Shown: in pieces, positions 15,754-23,571 of the stretch
How the letters are laid out: every line of letters starts with the position of its first letter
Position numbering within the stretch: the stretch's first letter is position 1
Assembly (NCBI RefSeq): GCF_007827695.1
Contig: NZ_VITA01000016.1
Span: 1-64,000, forward strand
Length of the DNA stretch: 64,000 nt
Direction of reading: 5' to 3'
Source: Sinorhizobium medicae
GTDB lineage: Bacteria > Pseudomonadota > Alphaproteobacteria > Rhizobiales > Rhizobiaceae
Program-made: the position numbers and the translations under genes
Notes under the pieces: generated by a model
Seen by the model: only the letters and a program-made list of their open reading frames with translations
Told to the model about the DNA's origin: nothing
The model's database searches: none

Positions 15754-16953
15754 TCAGGCGAGCCGGAGGTCGTCTGCGTCCGGTGCGTAGCGCCGAACTT
15801 TCTCGGCATCGATCGCGACGCCAAGTCCGGGAGTGAAGGGAATTTCGAGATAGCCTTCGGCATTCAGTTCGAAAGGCCGGGCGAGGAGTCCGTCGACATA
15901 GGCGCTGCCGCCGATATATTCGACAAAGCGGGTATTGGGAAAGGCCGCCGCCATCTGCAGATCCGCCGCCAGTCCAAGCGCCGTATTCCAGCCATGGCCC
16001 ACATATTCGACACCATGGCAGGCCGCCATTTCGCGGATCAGCTTCTGCTCGGAAATACCGCCGACCTTGGTCACATCCGGCTGTATGATGTCGAAAGCAC
16101 CGCGCTCGATAAAGGGTTGGAAGGCTTGTCGGCGGGTGAGCACCTCACCCCCGGTGATGGGCAATCCGGCGTTAGCCCTCAAGGTCACGAATCCCTCGAC
16201 ATCGTCGGGAACCAGAGCCTCCTCAAACCAGCCGACCTCATGGGCGCGGAGCATTTCCGCCGTGCGCAAGGCCCATTTCAATCCATTGGGCCAGAAGGCG
16301 TCGCTGGCCCCGGCATCAACAAAGAGGTCGTATCCCTCGGGCAATTCCGATCGCGCAGCGGCGATGATGGCTTCGTCGGATCGATAGCTTTCCCGCCGGC
16401 CGAACGGACCCCAGCCGATCTTGAAGGCCTTATAGCCCTGCTCCCGATAGCGGGCGAGCGTGTCCCGCATGATTTCGGGCTCGTCCATGAGCAGCGAGCA
16501 ATAGGGCCTGATCCGCTCGATGTGACGGCCCCCGAGCAGGGTCGAAACGGGTAGGCCGGTAACCTTTCCGAGGATGTCCCACAGCGCGATGTTGATGCCG
16601 CTTATGACATGGGTAATTGTTCCGCCGCGCCCCATCCAGAATGTATTCTGATGCAGAATTTCGGTCGTCCGCCCGGTTTCCAGAGCATTCGCTCCTTCAA
16701 GGAGGGGTTTCAACACCTGCAGCGCCTCGCGGGCCAGATGGCCATTCGTGAACACCGAGCCATATCCCGATGGTCCATCTTCGGTGTGAACGGCAATCAG
16801 AGCATGAATCGAGTCTTCCGGCCGGATTTCAGAGGCCCATCCTCCCTTGGGGGCTTCGCCGACCAAGGGGACACAGGCGACGGAGGAGATGCGCAGCATT
16901 GGCGGCGCGTCGAAGCCGGGGACGGATGTGGCGGAAGAAAGATGGGCTGTCAT
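15754..16953 (-). CDS. Mandelate racemase/muconate lactonizing family enzyme (acid-sugar dehydratase-like)
   Basis: 399 residues with the enolase-superfamily capping domain and barrel. Expected catalytic residues are visible: K178 in YKAFKIG at the second strand, metal ligands D213 (FVDAG), E244 (WFEE) and E270 (GGE), and the Asp-His dyad D293 (QPDVTK) and H320 (VGHGWN). This D-E-E set with a His-Asp dyad is the mandelate racemase subgroup, most members of which dehydrate sugar acids such as galactonate, rhamnonate, fuconate or galactarate. M19 (MLRISS, 16899) is an alternative start. The SDR gene upstream on the same strand is 12 bases away, so the two are co-transcribed. Confidence 0.88.
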   Translation of the reverse strand: MTAHLSSATSVPGFDAPPMLRISSVACVPLVGEAPKGGWASEIRPEDSIHALIAVHTEDGPSGYGSVFTNGHLAREALQVLKPLLEGANALETGRTTEILHQNTFWMGRGGTITHVISGINIALWDILGKVTGLPVSTLLGGRHIERIRPYCSLLMDEPEIMRDTLARYREQGYKAFKIGWGPFGRRESYRSDEAIIAAARSELPEGYDLFVDAGASDAFWPNGLKWALRTAEMLRAHEVGWFEEALVPDDVEGFVTLRANAGLPITGGEVLTRRQAFQPFIERGAFDIIQPDVTKVGGISEQKLIREMAACHGVEYVGHGWNTALGLAADLQMAAAFPNTRFVEYIGGSAYVDGLLARPFELNAEGYLEIPFTPGLGVAIDAEKVRRYAPDADDLRLA

Positions 16954-16965
16954 TGGATTGTCCGA

Positions 16966-17733
16966 TCAATAGGTTGCAGTAACCCCACCATCCACCACCA
17001 GCGTATGGCCGGTGATGTAGCGGGCGTCGGAGGAAAGGAGGAACGCGACGGGTCCGGCGATATCCTCGGCGGTTCCGGGATGACCCAGCGGGAGCCGCCG
17101 GTGCTTCAAATAGACTTCCCTGAATTCTTCGGTAGCATATTCGCTGCTGCCATCGGCAAGCCGCGCCATTCGCGTGTCGATGAAACCGGGGGCGACCGCG
17201 TTCACCCGGATGGACTGGGGCGCCAATTCCACCGCCAGATTGCGCGTCATATTGATGAGACCGGCCTTGGCCGTCGAATAAGGAATTGCGTCGCGCAACC
17301 CGGCCATACCCATGATAGAGGCGATATTTACGATGGCCGAAGGTGCGGAAGCTTTGATCAGTTCAAGCGCGCTCAATACGCAAAGCAACGCTCCGTCGAG
17401 GTTCGTCGCCACTACGCGGCGGTAGCGGTCATAGTCCAGTTCGGCTAAGAGACTTGCGTCAAGCATCGCAGCGTTGTTGACCAGTCCATGGAGGACGCCG
17501 AACCGCAGGCCGATTGCGGCAATGAGCCTGTCGATCGAACCCCGATCGGTAATGTCCACCCCGGCCGGAATCCAACGTTCATCCGCGCCTGCCGGCGCCG
17601 CACCGGCCAGCGCTTCCTCATCAATATCGGCGGCATAGACAAACATGCCCTCCTGCCAGAGCCGGACAGAAATGGCCGCCCCGATCCCACGCGCCGCCCC
17701 CGTTACGAGTACGACTTTGCCAGCCAGATTCAT
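16966..17733 (-). CDS. SDR family NAD(P)-dependent oxidoreductase
   Basis: 255 residues, classical short-chain dehydrogenase. Cofactor motif TGAARGIG at about 11-18, NNAA in the middle, catalytic Ser in NIASIMG, Tyr and Lys in YSTAK. D38-ADID at the end of strand 2 suggests NAD rather than NADP. C-terminal TGHTLVVDGGVTATY is normal. With the dehydratase downstream it probably oxidises a sugar or sugar acid in the same catabolic route (compare L-fucose, L-rhamnose and galacturonate pathways). Divergent from the GntR gene with one operator between them. Confidence 0.9.
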   Translation of the reverse strand: MNLAGKVVLVTGAARGIGAAISVRLWQEGMFVYAADIDEEALAGAAPAGADERWIPAGVDITDRGSIDRLIAAIGLRFGVLHGLVNNAAMLDASLLAELDYDRYRRVVATNLDGALLCVLSALELIKASAPSAIVNIASIMGMAGLRDAIPYSTAKAGLINMTRNLAVELAPQSIRVNAVAPGFIDTRMARLADGSSEYATEEFREVYLKHRRLPLGHPGTAEDIAGPVAFLLSSDARYITGHTLVVDGGVTATY

Positions 17734-17794
17734 TTCAATCCTCCTATCGACGCGCGCGACGGATCACGTGCAATAGCGATGGCTTCCTATACAG

Positions 17795-17812
17795 AATACG
17801 GTATACTATAGT
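17795..17812. promoter_or_regulatory. GntR operator candidate, imperfect copy
   Basis: AATACGGTATACTATAGT, sharing the 12-base left part AATACGGTATAC with the perfect palindrome at 15524. It lies 23 bases before the gntR ATG and 62 bases before the divergent SDR ATG, so one bound regulator could control both promoters. Confidence 0.7.
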
Positions 17813-17834
17813 CAATCACCATGGAAAGACTCCT

Positions 17835-18470
17835 ATGACAAAGCTGCTCAGCCCCATTCAGCGTTCGCGTACCATTTCGGAGGAAGTGGAGGAGCGACTC
17901 GTCCTGGCAATCGCAAGCGGCGAGCAGGCCGCCGGATCCCGCCTCACAGAGGGCAGTGTCGCCGAAGCCATGGGCGTGAGCCGGGTTCCGGCACGCGAAG
18001 CTATCTTGAGCCTAGCGGCAAAAGGCCTGCTGACATCGGCCGGTGCGCGCGGCTTGAAGGTCGTGGATTTTGGTCGGGGGCAAGCTGCAAAAGTTCGCGA
18101 GGTTCGCCTTGCTTTGGAAGCCGTGGCAATCCGCCATGCCATAGCCGCAGTCCGAGCCGACCCGGATGCACTACGGCCGCTGGACGAGGTACTCGCGCGT
18201 ATGGAACAGCTGACCAGAGCCCCGAGCGCCATCGCCCTTGCGAAGTGCGATCTTGAGTTTCACCGCACCATTCTAGGCTATTCCCGCAACGACGTGCTGG
18301 TTCGGTCATGGGAGGCGCTGACGCCGCATTTACTTGTCCTGTTCTGCAAGGACTGGCACACCCACCCCGATGGCGTCGGCGAAGTGAAACTGCACGACGA
18401 TCTGCGTACATTCATCTCAAAGGGCGGCGAGCGCGACATCGAGCAGGTGCTGGGCAACCATTTCTCCTGA
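17835..18470 (+). CDS. GntR family transcriptional regulator, FCD type
   Basis: 211 residues. Residues 10-75 form the winged helix (ISEEVEERLVLAIASGEQAAGSRLTEGSVAEAMGVSRVPAREAILSLAAKGLL). Residues 85-205 form the all-helical FCD ligand domain with metal or ligand positions D and H in CDLEFHRTIL and later His residues in KLHDDL and GNHF. FCD proteins sense sugar acids, lactate, citrate and similar carboxylates and are usually repressors relieved by the ligand. Context (dehydratase, dehydrogenase, importer) and two matching operators make it the local regulator. Confidence 0.9.
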   Translation: MTKLLSPIQRSRTISEEVEERLVLAIASGEQAAGSRLTEGSVAEAMGVSRVPAREAILSLAAKGLLTSAGARGLKVVDFGRGQAAKVREVRLALEAVAIRHAIAAVRADPDALRPLDEVLARMEQLTRAPSAIALAKCDLEFHRTILGYSRNDVLVRSWEALTPHLLVLFCKDWHTHPDGVGEVKLHDDLRTFISKGGERDIEQVLGNHFS

Positions 18471-18553
18471 ACCGCCCGATAGTCGTGGTCACCCGTGAGC
18501 GCCTGAGGGGTCTTCCCCGGATCGGCCACGATCGGGGGAAGACGGGGTATCGC

Positions 18554-18958
18554 TCAATAAGCCGAGGCAAGGCCGACGATTACACCCGTTGCAAGGCTGA
18601 TCAGGAGGTAGTCATTGTCGACACGCACCCATTGCTGACCCCGCGGCGGCGGCCGCAGCTTATAATGGCGATAGTTGCGGACATAAGCCATGTGGCGCCG
18701 CTCGGACGGGCTCAGGCGGTGGCCTCGCGCCCAGCGGTGCTTCTTGATGATCACGCGCTTTTCGACATGCTTCTCGACATGCCTGTTCCCACGTTTGTCG
18801 ATGCGTTTCTCGATGTGTTTTTCGACATGACGATCGACTGACCTGTGGCGATAGCGATCATGCGCCTGCGCCAGTTCATAGGAGCCGGCCGGCTGAGCAA
18901 GCGCCATCGGCGCGGCAAGGAATGAGCTGGCGACGAGCGCGATCAGAAGGCGTTTCAT
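18554..18958 (-). CDS. RcnB-like periplasmic protein
   Basis: 134 residues with signal peptide at 1-21 (LLIALVASSFLAAPMALA). The middle is a basic His/Arg/Lys repeat region (DRHVEKHIEKRIDKRGNRHVEKHVEKRVIIKKH). The C-terminal 45 residues match the RcnB domain: YRHYKLRPPPRGQQWVRVDNDYLLISLATGVI, a conserved aromatic-proline segment then a hydrophobic end. RcnB of E. coli affects nickel/cobalt homeostasis. The rhizobial paralogues are numerous and untested, so metal function is inference. The three EKHxEKR-like units are near-repeats at DNA level too. Confidence 0.75.
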   Translation of the reverse strand: MKRLLIALVASSFLAAPMALAQPAGSYELAQAHDRYRHRSVDRHVEKHIEKRIDKRGNRHVEKHVEKRVIIKKHRWARGHRLSPSERRHMAYVRNYRHYKLRPPPRGQQWVRVDNDYLLISLATGVIVGLASAY

Positions 18959-19086
18959 GGGGTTTCCCTTTCGTTATTACCCGGTGAAACTAGGCCTCCC
19001 TTCCTGAACCGAATATGAAAACGGACATTACAATTAGGTAATGATTACTAATGCTTATGAGACAATTCTCATACGCTTTCGAAATC

Positions 19087-20712
19087 TCATACGGTGAGCG
19101 CCTGATACCGGAAGCGGTCGAAGTCCGCAGGGATCGCTCTGCCCGAGATGTCGAAAGCGAACATTCCCGTAAACGCACCGGTAAAGGAACCATGCTCGCC
19201 GCGGCCGCCTTCGTCCGAAATGACGCCGGCGTCGAGCACAGGACCGATGGCCGCCCACTCGGCCTGAGCCGTTCCCCGCCAGAAGAACCGGAGATCGTTG
19301 TCCCTCACCTCCATGGCAAGCTGAACGGGGCCATCCGCTAAGGCGACACCGCTCCCGATCGGGTACGCCAACCGTCCGTTCGGGAAATCCCCCGGACAGG
19401 AGAGTATGGTGATAACGCGCCCAAGCGTCTCGTGATGTGTGATGCCGAGAGCATGAAACTTTTGCCGGTTATAGTAATGCGTGAGCCCCGCCACCTGCTG
19501 GTATGTATCGGGCGCAAAGTCGATGACTGTTTCGGCGCGGAAAGAATGATGCTCCTGCCGCCGGGCGACGAGCGCCTGCTCGAACCAGCTGCCGATGCTC
19601 TCGCGGCCGAAGAGCCGGAGATGACCGGTCCGGGCGGTCAACGAGAAAATGCGCGAGGGAACAGGGGTACGCAGCCACTGAAACTCCGGTGGAAGCGCCA
19701 GCTCGTCGAAGTCAGTTTCGTTCACGACGCGCTCAGCGACGGTTCCAGTGGCTCCGGGCGCCGGCACGGTTAGCTCCGGCACCGGACCGCCATTTTCCAG
19801 ATAGAGCCAGCCATCCTCCCGCCAGACGCATTTCTGCAGCGCTGTCTCGCGCCCCAGCGTGCAGCGGCGCAGCGGCGGCAGCGGACGGCCGCATAGATGC
19901 GTATGATAGGCCTGCCCGTCCGGCGTCTCGACATATTGGCCGTGCCCCGCACGCTGCAGAGCCACCTCCGGGTGATCCTTGGAAGTGATGAGATGAACGT
20001 TCGGGTGCATCTCATAGGGGCCATCGATCGTACGGGATCGTGCCATTCCAACGGCGTGGTCGTAACCGGTTCCTCCCTCCGCGACCGTGAGATAATACCA
20101 GCCGTCGCGTTTGAAGAGATGCGGACCTTCGACAAGGCCGAGCGGACTGCCGGCGAAGATGTTTTTCACCGGTCCCACGAGCTTGCGGGTCCGCTCGTCC
20201 CATTCCTGCAGCAGAATACCGTCGAATGCGGGGCTCTTGGGCGAGCCGCCGAAGCTTTCGGTGCGGTGATTCCACTGCATGTTGAGAAACCACTTGCGGC
20301 CGTCATCATCGTGGAAGAGCGACGGATCGAAACCCGACGAGTTCACATAGACCGGGTCGGACCAGGTGGCCTCCACCGCCTCCGCCGTCACGATATAGTT
20401 GTGCGCATCCTTGAAGTTGCCGTCCAGGCGCTTGACGTCGGTATAGACCAGCCAGAACAGCCCGTCGCAATAGGAGAGGCACGGCGCCCACACGCCGCAG
20501 CTATCGGGATTGCCGCGCATGTCGAGCTGGCTTGCCCGCTCGAGCGGACGACGCACCAGCCGCCAGTTCACGAGGTCGCGCGAATGGTGGATCTGTACGC
20601 CTGGATACCATTCGAATGTCGAGGTCGCGATGTAATAATCGTCACCGACCCGGCAGATGGATGGGTCTGGATTGAAGCCCGGCAGAACCGGATTGCGGAT
20701 TGTCGCGGTCAT
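19087..20712 (-). CDS. Glycoside hydrolase family 43 (beta-xylosidase/arabinofuranosidase-like)
   Basis: 541 residues from MTATIRNPVLPGFNPDPSICR. The in-frame ATG at 20766 adds 18 unlikely residues. The first 300 residues form the five-bladed propeller: catalytic base Asp16 in NPDPSI, pKa-modulating Asp in SGFDPSLFHDDDGR and acid Glu in LVEGPHLFK. A C-terminal beta-sandwich (from about 330, ELTVPAPGATGTV onward) matches the long GH43 beta-xylosidases (XynB type). No signal peptide, so it would act on imported xylo-oligosaccharides in the cytoplasm. It is alone, divergent from the TRAP genes. Confidence 0.88.
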   Translation of the reverse strand: MTATIRNPVLPGFNPDPSICRVGDDYYIATSTFEWYPGVQIHHSRDLVNWRLVRRPLERASQLDMRGNPDSCGVWAPCLSYCDGLFWLVYTDVKRLDGNFKDAHNYIVTAEAVEATWSDPVYVNSSGFDPSLFHDDDGRKWFLNMQWNHRTESFGGSPKSPAFDGILLQEWDERTRKLVGPVKNIFAGSPLGLVEGPHLFKRDGWYYLTVAEGGTGYDHAVGMARSRTIDGPYEMHPNVHLITSKDHPEVALQRAGHGQYVETPDGQAYHTHLCGRPLPPLRRCTLGRETALQKCVWREDGWLYLENGGPVPELTVPAPGATGTVAERVVNETDFDELALPPEFQWLRTPVPSRIFSLTARTGHLRLFGRESIGSWFEQALVARRQEHHSFRAETVIDFAPDTYQQVAGLTHYYNRQKFHALGITHHETLGRVITILSCPGDFPNGRLAYPIGSGVALADGPVQLAMEVRDNDLRFFWRGTAQAEWAAIGPVLDAGVISDEGGRGEHGSFTGAFTGMFAFDISGRAIPADFDRFRYQALTV

Positions 20713-21054
20713 CTCTGTCTCCGTCCTCGCGTGCTGCATCGAGCCCCATACCCACCGCCTTTTCAAGACATTTCGCCAGGCGCTTCAACCCGGCCTTGGC
20801 AGCGATTGTGAAGGGCGAATCGTTTGGAGTTCCGGGCACGAGCTTCATCTTCGGCGAAAGCTGCGGCGGAACATCGGCGGGAATCGCGTTTGGCTGCCTA
20901 AGTTTTGTTCATTCGCCGGTGAGCGATATTCGACTTTCGTCTGAGACTTCATCGCTATCCCCGAAAATCGAGTGCCGGACTTGAAAGCAGGCTTGAAATC
21001 GGCACTGTGCCTGTGCTTGGCAAAAAACAAAAAATCAATGCGGGGAGGAACTCG
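20713..21054. other. Divergent intergenic region, GH43 to dctQ
   Basis: About 340 bases holding both promoters. Short frames lack signatures. The dctQ ribosome site GGGGAGGAACTCG is at the right end. I see no strong palindrome. Confidence 0.35.
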
Positions 21055-21630
21055 ATGAAACCGTTACTCGGCTTCAGCCGACTTATCGACACCATCACGG
21101 AAAAGATCGGCAAGGCGGTCTCGTGGCTCATCCTGGTGGCGGTGCTCGTGAGCGCCGGCAACGCCATCATCCGAAAAGCGTTCAACATGTCGTCCAATGC
21201 ATGGCTCGAGGCGCAGTGGTATCTCTTCGGCGCCGCCTTCATGTTCGCGGCCGCTTACACGCTGAGCCAGAATGAGCACATCCGTATCGACGTCGTCTAT
21301 GGAATGTTCTCGCGCCGCGTACAGCACTGGATCGACCTCTTCGGGCACGTCTTCTTCCTGATGCCGTTCGTGGTTCTTATGCTCTATTACCTCGTGCCCT
21401 ACGTGCGCATGTCCTATGTCTCGGGTGAACTTTCCTCGAGCGCGGGCGGGCTCGTCATCTGGCCGGCGAAAGCGATCCTGCTGATCGGCTTCGTGCTTCT
21501 CGCCCTGCAGGGCGTTTCGGAAATCATCAAGAAAATCGCCATCATGACCGGCAACATGGACGATCCGACGCCTTATGTTCCTGCGCATGCACCGCTCGAT
21601 GACGTCGTATCGCCGGAGGCGCGTTCATGA
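21055..21630 (+). CDS. dctQ: TRAP transporter small permease (DctQ type)
   Basis: 191 residues from the ATG behind GGGGAGGAACTC. The upstream in-frame GTG at 21007 is rejected. Four membrane segments; the motifs NAIIRKAFNMSSNAWLEAQWYLFGAAFMFAAAYTLSQNEHIRIDVVY are characteristic of DctQ (N-AWLEE-LF/AAxTLxxNxHVRVD). It forms the TRAP membrane complex with DctM. Its stop overlaps the dctM start by four bases. The length is a little above average through a charged C-terminal tail. Confidence 0.9.
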   Translation: MKPLLGFSRLIDTITEKIGKAVSWLILVAVLVSAGNAIIRKAFNMSSNAWLEAQWYLFGAAFMFAAAYTLSQNEHIRIDVVYGMFSRRVQHWIDLFGHVFFLMPFVVLMLYYLVPYVRMSYVSGELSSSAGGLVIWPAKAILLIGFVLLALQGVSEIIKKIAIMTGNMDDPTPYVPAHAPLDDVVSPEARS

Positions 21631-23417
21631 TCGAGTTCGTCGCTGAAAACCTGGCGCCCATCATGTTCGTGTCGCTGATCGTGTTCCTTCTGCTCGGATA
21701 CCCGGTCGCCTTCTCGCTCGCCGCCAACGGTCTCCTGTTCTTCATAATCGGCGTCGAACTTGCGCCCTTGTCCGACTCCATCAATCTCTCCTGGCCTCTG
21801 CTCAACGCACTGCCGGAACGGTTCTGGGGAGTCATGTCGAACGATACGCTCCTCGCCATTCCCTTCTTCACTTTCATGGGCATAGTGCTCGAACGATCGG
21901 GCATGGCCGAGGACCTTCTCGACACCATCGGCCAGCTTTTCGGCCCGGTGAGAGGCGGCCTTGCCTACGCCGTCATCTTCGTAGGCGCATTGCTTGCTGC
22001 CACGACCGGCGTCGTAGCGGCTTCCGTCATCGCCATGGGCCTGATCTCACTGCCGATCATGCTGCGCTACGGCTACGACCGCCGCGTCGCTTCAGGCGTC
22101 ATCGCCGCCTCCGGCACGCTCGCCCAGATCATCCCACCGTCCCTCGTGCTGATCGTTCTCGCCGACCAGCTCGGCCGTTCCGTCGGCGACATGTATGCCG
22201 GCGCGCTCATTCCCGGCCTTATTCTGACGAGTCTGTACATGGGCTACATTCTGCTCATGTCGTTCCTGAAGCGTGACTCCATGCCGGCATTGCCGCTGGA
22301 AGCCCGCACGCTCGGTTCCGGCGTAACCTCGCTTCTCGTCGCGCTGGTCGTCGCCGCAGGCATAGCCTATGCGGCCCATGTCTATTTTTCCCCGACGCAG
22401 GGAGAAAACGCAGACATCCTCGGAGCGACGGTGGGCGTCCTGTTCATCTACCTGGTGGCGCTTGCCGACAGGGCGTTCAAGATCAACGCGCTTTCCCGGC
22501 TCGCTCAGCAGGTAATCATCGTCTTGATCCCGCCGCTGGCTCTGATCTTCCTGGTTCTCGGTACGATCTTCCTCGGCATCGCCACCCCGACGGAAGGCGG
22601 AGCCATGGGCGCCGTCGGCGCGCTCGTCATGGCGGCAGCCAAGGGCCGCCTGAGCATGGAGGTCATCCGCGCCGCGCTGGCCTCCACAACGAGGCTCTCC
22701 GCCTTCGTGCTGTTCATCCTGATCGGCGCCCGCGTCTTTTCGCTCACCTTCTACGGCGTCAACGGCCACCTCTGGGTGGAGCATCTGCTGACTGCGCTGC
22801 CTGGCGGAGAAATCGGCTTCCTGATCGCCGTGAACGTGCTCGTCTTCTTCCTGGCGTTCTTCCTGGATTTCTTCGAACTCGCCTTCATCATCGTGCCGCT
22901 CCTCGCACCGGCAGCCGACAAGTTGGGGATCGACCTGATCTGGTTCGGCGTGCTGCTCGGCATCAACATGCAGACGAGCTTCATGCATCCGCCCTTCGGC
23001 TTCGCGCTGTTCTATCTGCGATCCGTGGCAGCCAGAGTGCCCTATCTGGACAAGGTGACCGGCAAAAGGATGCAGCCGGTAACGACCGGGCAGATCTATT
23101 GGGGCGCCGTTCCTTTCGTCTGCATACAAATCATCATGGTTGCGCTGACGCTGATGTTCCCGCAGATGGTCCTGCATTACAAAGGCACCGGCTCGGAGGT
23201 CGATCCGTCGACGATCAAGATCGAAGTTCCGGGTTTCGGGTCCGGCGGCGGCGGGCTTACCCTGCCCGACAATGGCGGCGGTCTCGGCCTTCCCGGCGGC
23301 CTGCAGCTGCCGGGCGGCAGCCCGCTCGACGAGAGCCGGCAGCCGGCCCAACCGGATACGGCGCCGAAGCAGAACAATACGGCACCCGATCTCAGCGCGC
23401 CGCCATCGTTCAACTGA
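21627..23417 (+). CDS. dctM: TRAP transporter large permease (DctM type) with Gly/Pro-rich tail
   Basis: 596 residues, much longer than the usual 425-ish DctM. The conserved core is visible (PFFTFMGIVLERSGMAEDLLD, ATTGVVAASVIAMGLISLPIML, GTLAQIIPPSLVLIVLADQLG, ATPTEGGAMGAVGA, FFLDFFELAFIIVPLLAP). Extra length comes from two additional membrane spans near 225-290 (VALVVAAGIAYAAHVYF, GATVGVLFIYLVALAD), which mark the mannitol/chloroaromatic-type subfamily, and from a 60-residue disordered tail rich in Gly, Pro, Asn and Gln (GSGGGGLTLPDNGGG...APPSFN). Ion-driven uptake of a carboxylate or polyol. The cognate binding protein is not adjacent; the likely one is at 29957. Confidence 0.9.
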   Translation: MIEFVAENLAPIMFVSLIVFLLLGYPVAFSLAANGLLFFIIGVELAPLSDSINLSWPLLNALPERFWGVMSNDTLLAIPFFTFMGIVLERSGMAEDLLDTIGQLFGPVRGGLAYAVIFVGALLAATTGVVAASVIAMGLISLPIMLRYGYDRRVASGVIAASGTLAQIIPPSLVLIVLADQLGRSVGDMYAGALIPGLILTSLYMGYILLMSFLKRDSMPALPLEARTLGSGVTSLLVALVVAAGIAYAAHVYFSPTQGENADILGATVGVLFIYLVALADRAFKINALSRLAQQVIIVLIPPLALIFLVLGTIFLGIATPTEGGAMGAVGALVMAAAKGRLSMEVIRAALASTTRLSAFVLFILIGARVFSLTFYGVNGHLWVEHLLTALPGGEIGFLIAVNVLVFFLAFFLDFFELAFIIVPLLAPAADKLGIDLIWFGVLLGINMQTSFMHPPFGFALFYLRSVAARVPYLDKVTGKRMQPVTTGQIYWGAVPFVCIQIIMVALTLMFPQMVLHYKGTGSEVDPSTIKIEVPGFGSGGGGLTLPDNGGGLGLPGGLQLPGGSPLDESRQPAQPDTAPKQNNTAPDLSAPPSFN

Positions 23418-23440
23418 TATCGTTCCGCTATTCGCCGAAA

Positions 23441-23477
23441 CAGTGAAGCCATCTGACGCTGTCAGATGGCTTCACTG
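23441..23477. terminator. Perfect 17-bp inverted repeat after dctM
   Basis: CAGTGAAGCCATCTGAC at 23441-23457, loop GCT, then its exact reverse complement at 23461-23477. It lies 24 bases past the dctM stop between convergent genes. No T-run follows on either strand, so it may act as an mRNA 3' stabiliser or Rho-assisted bidirectional terminator. The perfection and length are unusual for a simple terminator. Confidence 0.65.
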
Positions 23478-23508
23478 CAATCATGAGCCTGATAGATTCC
23501 AAAAAATT

Positions 23509-23554
23509 AGAGCGGGATGCGGAAAGCGGCGCAGAGTTTTCATCATCCCGCTCT
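23509..23554. repeat. Rhizobial intergenic palindromic repeat (AGAGCGGGATG type)
   Basis: AGAGCGGGATG at 23509-23519 and CATCCCGCTCT at 23544-23554 are exact 11-base complements around GCGGAAAGCGGCGCAGAGTTTTCAT-like sequence. From memory, this arm sequence recurs in many intergenic regions of Sinorhizobium and Rhizobium genomes. It lies 18 bases from the hisD-like stop. Confidence 0.7.
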
Positions 23555-23571
23555 ATACGCCTGGGAGGCGA

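Noticed and set aside
22092-23351. A 419-codon minus-strand frame opposite dctM
   Set aside because: Shadow of a membrane-protein gene: Gln/Arg/Glu/His-rich complement of hydrophobic codons, with no motifs.
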